A stretch of DNA of 64,000 nt from CAVPDA01 sp963702495 (GCA_963702495.1 CAVPDA010000019.1:262928-326927); one strand, 5' to 3'. Shown: positions 17,450-27,157, counted from the stretch's first letter. Notes: generated by a model not told the origin, from the letters alone. Numbers and translations are program-made.

Positions 17450-18306
17450 GGCTGGCCGCGTCCACCGCCTTGACCATGGCGGCGATGCCCTCGAAGAGCT
17501 TGCCCTCGCCGGCGGCGAAACCGTCGAGATTGAGCCTCTGCAGCAGCGCCATGCCTTCGCCATCGTCCGGCATCCGCAGCAGCGCCCGCTGCAGATCCGC
17601 GAAAGCTTGCTTGGCGACGGGCTGTCGCGCGACGAAGGGCGGAAAGCCGAACTCGGGCGACTTGTCAACGATGCGCGTCTTCGCCGTCAGTTGGGGCTGC
17701 AGTTTTTCCAGCGTTTCCCACACGTAGCCGTCCACCGCGCCGCCCTGCGCCAGCCCCGCGGCCACCGCCTCCACCACCTTGCGGTGCCCCCAGGTGAAGA
17801 AAGAGCGCCCGAAGAACGCGTCCGGCCGCTCGTGCAGCCGGACCAGGGAGTAGGTCGGATAGAGGTAGCCGGAATTGGAATCGGGGTCGGAGTAGGCGAA
17901 CACCCTGCCGCGCAGATCGAGGATCGAGCGCGTGCGGCTATCGGTTGCGGGAACGATCAGATAGGACCGGTAGAGCGGCTTGCCCCGGAACAGCGGCACC
18001 GCCAGCAGGCGCAGTTCGCCCATGTGACGCACGAACGGATAGCCGCACACCCAGGCGAAATCCAGTTCCCCCTGGCGCAGCAGATCGACGATCTCGCGGT
18101 AGCTGCCGCGCTGGAGGAAGCGCACCCTCTCCCCCACCCGCACTTCGAGGTAGGCGCGCCACTCGTTGAGGAAGGCGACCTGGTCGTCGAGAAAGACCGG
18201 CGTGAGACCGATGCGGATGGCACCGCTCGCCTCGTCGCGCTGCGCGATGGACAAGCCGCGGCAACGCCGCCGCAAGGGGTAGCAGCAGAACATTCCGGCG
18301 CCGCAC
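17433..18306 (-). CDS. PhnD/TtrS-type periplasmic binding protein, frameshift near the N-terminus
   Basis: A periplasmic binding protein of the phosphate/phosphonate-like class (IRIGLTPVFLDDQVAFLNEWRAYLEVRVGERVRFLQRGSYREIVDLLRQGELDFAWVCGYPFVRH; later LRGRVFAYSDPDSNSGYLYPTY and FFTWGHRKVVEAVAAGLAQGGAVDGYVWE). The signal peptide MRRRNVLLLPLAAALPRL begins at 18306 in a different frame and joins the body after one shift near 18240. Such proteins, encoded beside histidine kinases, are external sensors for oxyanions in tetrathionate (TtrS N-domain) and arsenite (ArxX) systems. Here it probably feeds the ligand signal to the kinase. Confidence 0.85.
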
Positions 18307-18398
18307 TTTTCCTCCTCCTGGCTGTGCGTTCTGTTTCGTCGATTCTAACCCCCGGCCGGGAACTTCCGGTGCGCGATGCGCATCCGCGCGTGCGCCGG

Positions 18399-18447
18399 GT
18401 TACGCGGACGTAACCTCCCGCACCGCAGCATGTTACGCGGCCGTAAC
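18399..18447. promoter_or_regulatory. Two palindromic activator sites upstream of the sigma54 promoter
   Basis: GTTACGCGGACGTAAC (18399-18414) and GTTACGCGGCCGTAAC (18432-18447) have the same GTTACG/CGTAAC arms and start 33 bases apart, close to three helical turns. They lie roughly 90 and 120 bases upstream of the start site expected from the sigma54 promoter, where NtrC-type activators bind. No other copy was noticed in the window. Confidence 0.7.
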
Positions 18448-18500
18448 CGTCGTCCCGCACCAAAGCCGGCACTCCCGCACCGAATCAGAGACTTGCGGCA

Positions 18501-18517
18501 TTGGCCCGGCGCTTGCT
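18501..18517 (+). promoter_or_regulatory. Sigma54 promoter of the reductase operon
   Basis: TTGGCCCGGCGCTTGCT fits YTGGCACGRNNNTTGCW with a single mismatch (A to C) and the correct spacing between GG and GC. It points to the operon start at 18601 and matches the sigma54-type regulator encoded divergently. Confidence 0.8.
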
Positions 18518-18600
18518 CGTTCTGGCTTGCCCTTCCCGCGCTCACCGGTCGAGCGCCGCGCGAAGGCTCGAACGCGAAGCCAGCCACAGGAGTGAGCCCG

Positions 18601-19312
18601 ATGAGTGAAGAATTGAGACTTTCGCCGATCGAGACACGCGGCGTCGCCGGCAAGAAGCGCTATGCCATGGTGGTGGACGTGCGCCGCTGCATCGGCTGCA
18701 TGGCGTGCCAGGTCGCGTGCAAGGCGGAGTACGACACGCCGCTGGGCGTGAACCGCACCTGGGTGCCGTACAAGGTGGTCGGCACCTATCCCAACGTCAA
18801 GAAGCATTTCCTGCCGCGTCTGTGCAACCACTGCGACGATCCGCCCTGCGTGCGCGCCTGCCCGGTGGATGCCACGTACAAGGTCGAGGACGGCGGCTTC
18901 GTGCTGCAGCGCTACGAGCGCTGCATCGGCTGCAAGGCGTGCATGGCCTCCTGCCCCTACAACGCCCGCTTCATGCTGCCGGCCCATCGCACCTACACCC
19001 AGATCACGAACGTGGTGGACAAGTGCACCTTCTGCTTCCACCGCGTGACGCAGGGGCTGGCGCCGGCCTGCGTGCAGACCTGCATCGGCCGCTCGCGGGT
19101 GTTCGGCGATCTCAACGATCCGACGAGCGAGGTCTCCTACCTGGTGGCAAAGAACGCGACCCAGGTGCTGCGCCCCGAGGAAGGCACCAAGCCGCACATC
19201 TTCTACATCGGCGCCGACCGCAACGTCACCGAACACGGCCGCGATCTGTACCGCAAGCCGGATGTCCTCGAACAAGGACCATCGGGCGTTCCAGAAACAC
19301 TTCCGGACGTAA
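18601..19312 (+). CDS. Four-cluster ferredoxin subunit (B) of a molybdopterin oxidoreductase
   Basis: A NrfC/PsrB/TtrB-type electron-transfer subunit. Four [4Fe-4S] cysteine groups are visible: CIGCMACQVAC, CNHCDDPPCVRAC, CIGCKACMASC and CTFCFHRVTQGLAPACVQTC. It passes electrons between the membrane NrfD subunit and the catalytic subunit. The start at 18601 has AGGAG upstream; the open frame extends further up but without coding signs. One extra base near 19272 hides the true end (HRAFQKHFRT, TAA at 19310). There is no Tat signal, as usual, since it would be carried out with the A subunit. Confidence 0.93.
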
Positions 19313-19322
19313 GGGGACAGCC

Positions 19323-20184
19323 ATGGGCGACTACACCGTATTCCACGCCATTCCCTGGACGGGAAGCTACGCCATCTACTTCTTCGTGATCGGCATCTCG
19401 GCAGCGCTGTTCTTCTTCTCCGCACTCGGCTGGTACAAGGAGGAATACAAGCCGATCCGCATGAGCGCGTTCGTGCTGTCCTTCGTGCTGCTGGTGGTGG
19501 GCGGCGTGCTGCTGATCGCCGACCTCTCCCAGCCCGGGCGCTTCCTCAACATCCTCAACCCGGCCTACCTCAACTTCCATTCGCCGCTGGCCTGGGGCGG
19601 ACTGAACCTGGTCTCCTTCGGCATCGTGGCGGTGCTCTACTTCCTCATGATGCGCGGCAACAACGAAGGCAATGCGCGCAAGCTGGCGGTGCTCGGCTCG
19701 CTGCTGGCGGCGGGACTGCCGATCTACACCGGCTTCGATCTCACGGTGCACCAGAACCGCCCGGTGTGGAACACGCCGCTGATGCCGATCCTGTTCCTCG
19801 GCCTGTCGCTGGTGTCGGGCGCGGCGGTGGCCTCCTTCCTGGCCAAGGGCGAGGCGAAGCTGCTCGCCTCGTTGCGCCAGATGATGCTGTGGTCGTCCGG
19901 CGGGGTAGCGGCGATGCTGATCTCGCTGCTGGGCACCACGGCCTACGGCGGCGTGGGATCGGAGCTGACCTTCATGCTGCTGACCAGCGGCACCCTGGGA
20001 CTGATCTTCGTCGGCATCGGCATGGTCGCCGGCGCTGGCGGCGCCGATCGTGCTGCTGCTGGCGCCCTTCGGCCGGCAGCAGGTGGGCATCGTGCTGGCA
20101 GCGCTGCTGCTGCTGGCCGGCGGCATGGCGCTGCGCTACGCCATCCTGGTGGGCGGCCAGATCGTCCAGACCCAATACTTCTGA
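19323..20184 (+). CDS. NrfD-family membrane subunit (C), frameshifted
   Basis: An NrfD/PsrC/TtrC-type quinone-reactive membrane anchor with about eight helices (YAIYFFVIGISAALFFFSALGWY; MSAFVLSFVLLVVGGVLLIADL; LAWGGLNLVSFGIVAVLYFLM; LAVLGSLLAAGLPIYTGFDL; LMPILFLGLSLVSGAAVASFLA; GGVAAMLISLLGTTAYGG; FMLLTSGTLGLIFVGIGMVAG). After one extra base near 20033 the last helices continue as LAAPIVLLLAPF... LAALLLLAGGMALRYAILVGGQIVQTQYF. It starts 10 bases after the B gene. The quinol/quinone site would be at the periplasmic side. Confidence 0.9.
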
Positions 20185-20202
20185 GATCGCGGAGGCACAG
20201 TC

Positions 20203-22841
20203 ATGCTCAAGATGAATCGACAGCGACCTTCCTCAAGGTCAGCGCCGGCACCTCCACCGCCGCCGCGGTCGCCCCGAAACTGCTGCAGGCGATGGAAACC
20301 GAACTGGGCGGCAAGGATCTGAGTCCGGTGACCGGGGCGGAACGCAAGGCCATTCCGGTCAACTGCCATGTCTGCAACATCCAGGACGGCGCCATCGCCT
20401 ACGTGGAGAACGGCCGCGTGGTGAAGCTGGAAGGCAACCCGGAGCACGTATCCACCCGCGGCCGGCTGTGCGCCAAGGGCAACGCCGGCATGTGGTACAG
20501 CTACGATCCGGACCGCATACTCTATCCCCTGAAGCGCGTCGGCGCCCGCGGCGAGGGCAAGTGGAAGCGCATCACCTGGGACGAGGCGCTGACGGAAGTG
20601 GCGCAGAAGCTGGATGCGGCGCTGAAGGAAGATCCCAATTCGATCATGCTCAAGTACGGCCGCAACCGCACCGGCGGCACCATCGACCGCTTCATGAAGA
20701 CCCTGGGGTCGGCCACCGTGCTCAATCACACCTCGGTGTGCGAGTCGTCCAAGAAGTGCGGCATGGAACCGACCTGGGGCCCGGACATCGAGACGCCGGA
20801 CTTCGCCAACACCAAGTACGTGCTCAATTTCGGCTCCAACGTGCTGGAGGCGTCCTACTTCCACAATCCGCTGTCCCAGCGCGTCACCGAGGGGCGCGTC
20901 GACAACCAGATGAAGATCGTCACTTTCGACGTGCGGCTGTCGAACACCGCCGGCTTCTCGGACGAATGGATTCCGGTGTTCCCCGCCACCGACGGCGCCG
21001 TGGCGCTGGCCATGGGCCACGTCATCCTGCGCGACGACCTGCAGGACTCCGACTTCATCAACACCTGGACCAACGTCACGGTGGACGAACTAAAGGAGCA
21101 CTACAAGCAATACACGCCGGAATGGGCGGAGAAGCTCTCGGGCGTGCCCGCCGCCACCATCGAGCGCATCGCCCGCGAGTTCGCCACCACCAAGCCGGCG
21201 ACGCTGTTCACCTACCGCGGCCCGGCCAAGCACCTCTACGGTTCCTACAACGAGAAGGCCTGCATGATGCTGCCGATCATGACCGGCAACATCGAGCGCC
21301 CCGGCGGCTACTGCCTGCCGCGCGGCATGGGCTGGCCCCAGCCCACGCCGGAGCCGCCCAAGCCGGCCAAGGACTCGGTGCTGGCCCATCCGCCCGAGTA
21401 CCCCCTGGCGGCGCACAAGGTGAGCCACCTGACGCCGTTCTGGATCGCCGAGGGGCGGCAGAAGATCAATGTCTATTTCACCTACCAGGACAACCCGGTC
21501 TATACCAACCCCGGCGCCCAGGCCGTCTGGGGCAAACTGTTCCGCGACGAGAAGCTGATCCCCTACTTCGTCTCCATGAGTTCCCACATGGGCGAGGAGA
21601 CGGCGCTGGCCGACCTCATCCTGCCCGACTGCCCCTACCTGGAACGCTGGGAGCCGGAGTCGATGCCCAATTCGCTGTGGCCCTGGCTCGGCATCCGCCA
21701 GCCGGTGCCATGCCTCGCTGGGCGAGTCGCGGGAGAACCGCATCCTGCTGCGCGACATCATCCACAAGCTGGACCCGGACGGCAAACGCGGCATGAAGCA
21801 GTACTGGGACTTCAAGGACGGCGAAGACTACATGCGCCGGCACTTCGACAACGTGCCGGGTCTGAAGGAAGCCGGCGGGCTGGACTTCCTCAAGAAGCAC
21901 GGCGTGTGGCCCATCTACGGCAAGCTCGATCCCAAGACCGGCAAGGTGGTCGGACAAGACCGGGCGCGAGATCAAGGCCGAGTACGGCTTGCACAAGAAG
22001 GAGTTGTCGGCCGAGGACATGGCCGGCGCCGTGGTGGAGAACAGGCGGCCAGATCGTGAAGAACGGAAAGGCCATCGGCATCCAGCGCAACGGCAGGAAC
22101 GTCGTCGGCTTCGGCACCGGCAACCGCCTCATCAACGTGCGGGTGGAGGAGTGGGCCGAAGTACGGCTTCAACCCGATGCCCACCTTCAAGCAGATTCCC
22201 TGGCACAAGGAGATGAAGGACGACGAGATGATCCTGTCCACCTTCAAGATCAACGTGCACAAGCAGTCGCGCACGGCGGCGGTGAAATGGCTGGCGGAGA
22301 TCATGCACAGCAACCCGGCCTGGATGAATCCGGTGACGGCGAAGAAGCTCGGCGTCAAGACGGGCGACCTGGTGCGCATCGAGACCAAGGTCGGGCTATC
22401 TGGTGACCAAGGCCTATGTCACCGAGGGCATCCATCCCAAGGTGGTTTCGATCCCGACCGCCTTCGGCCACTGGGAGTACGGGCGGCTCGCCACCCTCAA
22501 GCTCAAGGACGAAGCCGGCCTACGGCGGCCAGGAGGACCCGGACCTGAACAACGTGTGGTGGGACGACAAGGGGGTGCATCCCAACGCCGTCATCCCGGT
22601 GGTGGCCGATCCCATCGGCGGCTCCCAGGGCTGGTTCGACACGGTGGCGAAAGTCACCAAGGCCGGGCCGAACGACAAGTACGGCGACGTGCAGGGCGAC
22701 TGGCAGAAGCACGTGGAGGCCTTCAAGGAGACCCTGCGCTATGCCTACACCGGCGACCTGCACCGCAAGATGCATCCCGAGATGGTGGCCTGGGCCGGAC
22801 CGGAAAGCGTGAAGCCAGGCGAGCACGGCGGCAGCCATTGA
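20203..22841 (+). CDS. Catalytic molybdopterin subunit (A) of an unidentified respiratory reductase, multiply frameshifted
   Basis: A large DMSO-reductase-family enzyme. Removing two bases near 20216-20221 restores a Tat signal, MNRRTFLKVSAG. The N-terminal cluster motif reads CHVCNIQD...CAKG, with Asp at the third ligand place. GKWKRITWDEAL and NHTSVCESSKKCGMEPTWG (candidate Mo ligand Cys) follow, then NFGSNVLEASYFHNP, VTFDVRLSNTAGFSDEWIPVFPATDGAVALAM and ETALADLILPDCPYLERWEPE. Six further single-base insertions (near 21711, 21956, 22045, 22158, 22391, 22519) break the C-terminal third; homology continues through NPAWMNPVTAKKLGVKTGDLVRIET. B-C-A order recalls tetrathionate, polysulfide and Srd-type selenate reductases. 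The N-terminus does not match ArrA/ArxA. Substrate unknown. Confidence 0.88.
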
Positions 22842-22949
22842 AGCGGGCTGCCGAGCCAATGGCACCCAATACGAGTTGGTGATGAAGTAGCGACGAGTTT
22901 CCCGGCCCCATCCTCCCGGAGGGCCGGGCTATTTTGCGAGGAATCGACG

Positions 22950-23755
22950 ATGCTGAGCGCTCTTGCATTGGAACCCCTGGTGCGGCCCGTGCCCATCGCG
23001 CCGGAACCCACGCCCGAAGAGATCCGGGAGGAGTGCGCGGCACGGGGGCAGATCTACCGCCTGCTGTCGGCCGTCTTCGTAGAGGAGCCGAGTATCACTT
23101 TCCTCACGGCCCTGCGCACGGACGATTCGATCGCTGCCTTGGCCGGGTCCGGCCTGTCGTTCGACGCCGATTTTCTGCTGGCCGAGACCTTCCAACTGGC
23201 CGACGAACTGGCCTGCGAATACACCACGATGTTCGCCGCCTCGGGCGGCTTTCCGCCGGTGGAGTCGGTGCGCCTGACCGGGCGCTACCAGCAGGAGCCT
23301 TACTTCGCCATCAAGCAGACCTACCGTCAGATGGGATTCGCACTGCACAAGGGGCGATTCACGGTATTCGAAGACCAGCTCGGCGTGGAGCTGATGTTCA
23401 TCGCCGAACTGCTCGATCGCTGCGTCGCCGCCCTCGACTGCGGCGACACGAACGCCGTCCGCCGCTGGGAGCGCGAAATCAAGCGCTTCTGGACGGTGCA
23501 TCTCGGGAAATGGGTGCGCGGCTATGCGCGGCTGGTGGAGCGCGCCGCCGAGCACTCGTTCTACCGCGAGATGGCGCGGTTGCTCGGCGCCTTCGCCGAG
23601 GAGGAGATTGCGCGTGCTGCGGACTGCGCATCGAAGACATGGACCAGGGCAAGACGGTGGTGCCGAAGCGCGAAGTCAAGGTGGAGTTCAACCCGGACGA
23701 GCCGGTGTGCAACGGCTGCGGCGGCGCGGACCCGTTGCGCGAACTGAGAAGCTGA
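22950..23755 (+). CDS. TorD/DmsD-family chaperone (D)
   Basis: A cytoplasmic all-helical chaperone for a Tat-exported molybdoenzyme: REECAARGQIYRLLSAVFVEEP, ADELACEYTTMFAASGGFPPVESVRL, AIKQTYRQMGF, LGVELMFIAELLDRCV and the helix FWTVHLGKWVRGYARLVERAAEHSFYREMARLLGAF, the TorD pattern of E-Y-x-x-x-F and the H-L-x-x-W motif. It would bind the Tat leader of the A subunit. After EEEIAR the frame shifts near 23615; the conserved-looking tail DQGKTVVPKREVKVEFNPDEPVCNGCGGADPLRELRS is in another frame and is either its C-terminus or a separate mini-gene from 23640. Confidence 0.88.
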
Positions 23756-23800
23756 CGCCTGCCGGCGTCGTCTGCCAACATCAACTGCCGCGGAGCGCCC

Positions 23801-24248
23801 ATGCCCACGCTGCTCGATCTCAATCCCGCACTGCCGTCCATCCTCGTCGATGAGCGCCCGGCGGACTACGACTGGGCGGAACTCGCCCACCTGTGGAATC
23901 GCAACGACATGCCCGGCGTGCATGACTGGCTCAACCGGCACTGGTCGCGGCTGGTGGAAACCCGGATGATGGGTCAGCGCGACACCGACGCCGAGTTCCT
24001 GCAGGCGCTGGCCTTCGCCGCTCTGGCGCTGCATTTCACGCAGAACCGCAACCAGGAAGGTGCGCTGCTGATGCTGGACGATGCCCTGGTGGCGCTGACG
24101 CGCTTTCGCCCCGGACTGTTCGGCGTGCGGGTCGGACCCGATCCTCGACACGCTCAACGAACTGCGCCCCATGATCGTCGCACTGGCGCCGGAGGACGAA
24201 TGCCCGATGCAGCCCTTCGTCTATCGCCGCTTCGAGTTTCGGCATTGA
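23801..24248 (+). CDS. Small helical protein of the reductase operon, frameshifted
   Basis: About 148 residues after correction of one extra base near 24133: PSILVDERPADYDWAELAHLWNRNDMPGVHDWLNRHWSRLVETRMMG... ALALHFTQNRNQEGALLMLDDALVALTRFRPGLFGVRVG, then PILDTLNELRPMIVALAPEDE... FVYRRFEFRH. Helix-rich, no cysteine cluster, no signal peptide. The central repeat of paired helices (FTQNRNQEGALLMLDDALVAL) has a DUF309/TPR-like look, but I cannot name it. It lies 45 bases after the TorD tail and overlaps the next gene. Confidence 0.65.
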
Positions 24249-24956
24249 CCGTGACCGAGGGCGCCGCGGCGGTCGAGGTCTGCTGTCTCGCGGAAGACGC
24301 CAGCGGGCTCGCGGCGCAGGACGTGTATCTGCTGGATCCTTCCGACTTGCCCCAGGATCCGGCACTTTACCGCGGCATTGTCCTCACCCGGGCCGGCGAG
24401 GGACAAGCGCGGGCGTTGCTGGCGGCAGGCGCCTCCTGCGTGCTAGCTCGGCGAAGCGGCGCTGCGCAATCCGGACATCATCGAAACGCTGTCGCTCGAG
24501 TTCGGCCGGGAGCGGATCGGCGTCCATGTGCCCGCCGCACGCATGCAGGTGAGCTGGAGCATGGATACCGTTTCCAATGCCGACTTCAAGGTGATGCGGC
24601 CTTCGGTGTGCGAGCCCAACTGGGAAGTGCTGATGGCCGACGGCAGCCGTACCGGCGTCTATGCGCCCTGGTGGATCGGAGAAATGATGAAGCGCGGTGC
24701 CGGGCCGGTCATGGTGCGTGTCGATATCGAGGACGACGCCGATCTGAATCTGTGCGCCGGCCTGGTGGAGCAGTGCGGCGAGCGGCTGTGGCTTGCTCCC
24801 CTGACCCGGCAGCCGCCACAGGTGAGCGACTGGATCGAGTACGGCCATGCGCGCAGACTGGCCTTCCCGCGCCACGCCTACGAGCAACACGATGCGGTGC
24901 TGGCGCTGCGCGCCCCGGCCGACCGAGACGAGCAGCGACCGAGGGAAACGGTGTGA
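24200..24956 (+). CDS. HisA/HisF-like beta-alpha barrel protein in the reductase operon, frameshifted
   Basis: About 250 residues once an extra base near 24445 is removed. The middle (LLGEAALRNPDIIETLSLEFGRERIGVHVPAARMQVSW) strongly resembles the half-barrel phosphate-site strand of HisA/HisF (G-xx-AL-xx-P-x-xx-xxx-xFG-xxx-I-V). It continues with SNADFKVMRPSVCEPNWEVLMADG, WWIGEMMKRGAGPVMVRVDIEDDADLNLCAGLVEQCGERLWLAPL. The catalytic Asp residues of true His enzymes are not obvious, so it is probably a re-purposed barrel, perhaps binding a cofactor or Mo-enzyme component. The start could instead be TTG at 24245, overlapping the previous stop. Confidence 0.6.
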
Positions 24957-24970
24957 GACAGGCGGTTCCC

Positions 24971-25010
24971 ACCCTCACCCCTATCCCCTCTCCCATCGAG
25001 GGAGAGGGAA
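24971..25010. repeat. Dispersed hairpin repeat between two operon genes
   Basis: A CCCTCACCCC lead followed by the dyad CCCTCTCCC-ATCGA-GGGAGAGGG. This type of short GC-rich repeat is common between genes in GC-rich proteobacteria; here it sits inside the operon and could attenuate or stabilise the transcript. Confidence 0.6.
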
Positions 25011-25055
25011 CTTCGTGTGCGCCGGCGGCGCAGAACTCGAACGGGGAGTGGCGGC

Positions 25056-25532
25056 GTGAAGCGTGGAACCCCTCTCTTCGGTCGCCGCGCCCTCTCTGTC
25101 CTGCTGGTCGCCGCAATTCCCGCGAGCCGCGGCCGCCGGCGTGGCATTGCACGACAGGACGCAACTGGAAGCGGCATTGAAGCGCAGCGCACCGTGCTGC
25201 GTGGTCGATGCGCGCTCCGAGCCTGCACGCAACCAATCTCCGCTGAAGGACGCGGTGATCTACCGTCCCGGCGTCCAGATCAAGCCCACCGCCGCGGTGG
25301 TGGTGATCGCCGACAGCGACGACGGCGCGCTGCGGGCGGGCAAGGAACTGGCGAAGACGAGCGGCGCGAAGGAGGTGCTGGCGGTGAAGGGCGGCATCGG
25401 CACTTGGCGCGCGCTCGTTTCCCGCCGAGGCGGCCGCCGGCGAGAGCACGATGCCCTACACCTTCGTCATTCCCGAGGAACACCTGCGAGCAAGGCACCC
25501 CGCTGCAGGAGCTGAAGTTCAAGCGGCCGTGA
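25056..25532 (+). CDS. Exported rhodanese-like protein, frameshifted
   Basis: A GTG start preceded by GGGGAG opens a signal peptide (GRRALSVLLVAAIPA). After one extra base near 25118 the rhodanese domain reads GVALHDRTQLEAALKRSAPCCVVDARSEPARNQSPLKDAVIYRPG... AVVVIADSDDGALRAGKELAKTSGAKEVLAVKGGIGTWRAL. Two more insertions (near 25418 and 25484) precede the end GNTCEQGTPLQELKFKRP. The usual CxGxR active loop after the VIAD strand is replaced by DSDDGALRAG, so it lacks the rhodanese catalytic Cys; the only candidates are the CC pair and the late Cys. It may bind a sulfur or selenium species in the periplasm, which is inference. Confidence 0.7.
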   Translation: MKRGTPLFGRRALSVLLVAAIPASRGRRRGIARQDATGSGIEAQRTVLRGRCALRACTQPISAEGRGDLPSRRPDQAHRRGGGDRRQRRRRAAGGQGTGEDERREGGAGGEGRHRHLARARFPPRRPPARARCPTPSSFPRNTCEQGTPLQELKFKRP

Positions 25533-26628
25533 CGGTCTCGATACCGGAATTCCGCGCCCCACGCTGCACCCGCTACCGCTTCCGCTACAGCGCGTGCCGC
25601 CGCTGCGCCGACGCCTGTCCGCATGACGCCGTGACGCTGTCCGACGAAGGCATCGCCCTGGAAGCGGTGCAGCTGCCAGAACTGCGGCCTGTGCGTCAGC
25701 GCCTGCCGCACCGCGGCGCTGGCCGCCGCCAACCTGGCGCCGATCGATCTGCTGAAGCGCGCGATCAGGCAGCCGGCCTTCTCCTTCGCCTGCGCCCCCG
25801 CGCAGAGCGAGGCCGATGCCATCGTGCCCTGCCTCGGCGCACTGGACGCCGCCACCCTTGCCTACTGGCGAAGCGGCGCATTCCCACCGAACTTCGCGGC
25901 AGCCACCACTGCCCCGCGTGCCCGCACGGCAGCCGCGGCGCCGCCCAACTGGCGCTCAACCTGGACGCCCTCGGTACGCTGAGGGCGGCCGCAGGCGATG
26001 CCGAGGAGTGGATCGACATCGCCCTGCCCCAACCCGAAGCGCACGACAAGGCGCAGCGCGCGTCCTTCCTCGCCGCGCGCCGCCAGTTGTTCCGCCGCTT
26101 CGTCGGCCGTGCCGCCGACGCCCTGGCGCAGGCGGGGGACCCGGTCGAGGCGCAGCCGATCCCCGACCGGGCGATCCGCGCCGGCGCGCCGCTGCTGACC
26201 GAGCAGCGCGAACTGCTGCAGATCGTCGGCAAGACGGCGGATGGCGCGCCATTCGTCGTGGCGTCCCACGAAGCTCTGCCGCTGCTGGATCTGGAACTCG
26301 CGCCGGGCTGCACCGCCTGCGAAGCCTGTTTCCGCGTCTGCCCGACCGGCGCGCTCCTGGTGGAGGAGGACTCCGTCGAGTTGGGCGCTGAGGTTCGATA
26401 CCGGCCGCTGCGTCGGCTGCGAGGTCTGTCTGGAAGTGTGCCAGCCAGGCCGTCTTGCGGCCGATGGCGACGGTCGATGCCGCGCCGAGTCGCACGCGCA
26501 TCGAACTGCACCGCCTGGCCAAGCAGCGCTGCGCGCGCTGCGACCGCTTCTTCATCTCGCCCGAGCCGCGCGACACCTGCGAAGTCTGCACCGACGACGA
26601 GGATGCCTTCGCGGCGATCTTCGGCTAG
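25529..26628 (+). CDS. Multi-cluster ferredoxin-type protein, frameshifted
   Basis: Starts at GTG overlapping the preceding stop (GTGA). With about five single-base corrections (near 25671, 25870-25890, 26390, 26445) it carries cysteine groups CRRCADACPHDAV, CQNCGLCVSACRTAAL, CPACPHGSRGAAQLALN, CTACEACFRVCPTGALL, CVGCEVCLEVCQ and a zinc-ribbon-like pair CARC...CEVC near the C-terminus (DDEDAFAAIFG). The arrangement resembles NapF/MauM-like and DMSO-reductase-associated cytoplasmic poly-ferredoxins with a central non-cluster domain. It probably delivers electrons for cofactor maturation or assembly of the reductase. Confidence 0.72.
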
Positions 26629-26643
26629 ATTAAGGAGATCACC

Positions 26644-27060
26644 ATGGAATGGGAATTCACCCCCGATGATGTTGTCAAAGGGCGATGCCGCTTAAACGAT
26701 CGCGGACTTCCGGCGCAATCTCGAACAGGAGATGCGGATGAATGTGGGCAATGGCGTCCGAGGCCGATTTCGGGCATGCCTACGAGGTCGTCTATGACCT
26801 CTGCCATTGGCTCGCCGCCGCAGGACTCTTCGACCACTTCCTCCCTAGCCTGCAGGACGATCCGGCCGCGATCCGACTGGCGAAGTCGGTGCGGGAATAC
26901 ATGCGGGACAACGTCGACATGCTCGGCGCCGTGCTGCAGCGGATGATCATGGATCGGGTGGAAGAGGGCGTGCCCCTGGAGGATGCCCTCGACGCCGTCG
27001 ATCGACAGCATCGCCTTGCGGTTTCGGGATGCGATCGTTCAGGAGTTTCGATCTCATAAC
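26644..27060 (+). CDS. Small helical protein at the end of the reductase operon, broken frame
   Basis: MEWEFTPDDVVKG and then, in a second frame, DAA(stop)TIADFRRNLEQEMRMNVGN, then EADFGHAYEVVYDLCHWLAAAGLFDHFLPSLQDDPAAIRLAKSVREYMRDNVDMLGAVLQRMIMDRVEEGVPLEDALDAVD make one continuous helical protein if single bases near 26682 and 26757 are removed and TAA near 26690 is a misread codon. It has no cysteine cluster and no signal peptide. Family unknown; the ribosome site (AAGGAG) is good. The end is uncertain: TAA at 27058 in one frame. Confidence 0.55.
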
Positions 27061-27157
27061 AAGGACGTACCTGCACCAAGACCCCGCGGACCAGCACAAG
27101 GAGCAGACCCGCCCACACGCATTTCCGTTTCCTCATTGCAAAGAAAGGAGCACAGCG

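Noticed and set aside
18705..22406. A 1233-residue protein spanning the ferredoxin, NrfD and molybdopterin genes
   Set aside because: It is an open frame made of parts of three genes joined through frameshifts and out-of-frame sequence; starts and stops of the individual genes are clear.
20203..22841. ArrA/ArxA arsenate reductase or arsenite oxidase, given nearby ars genes
   Set aside because: The N-terminal motif and following text do not match the C-Q-G-C-T-x-W-C type of ArrA/ArxA. The ars operon is separate and self-contained.
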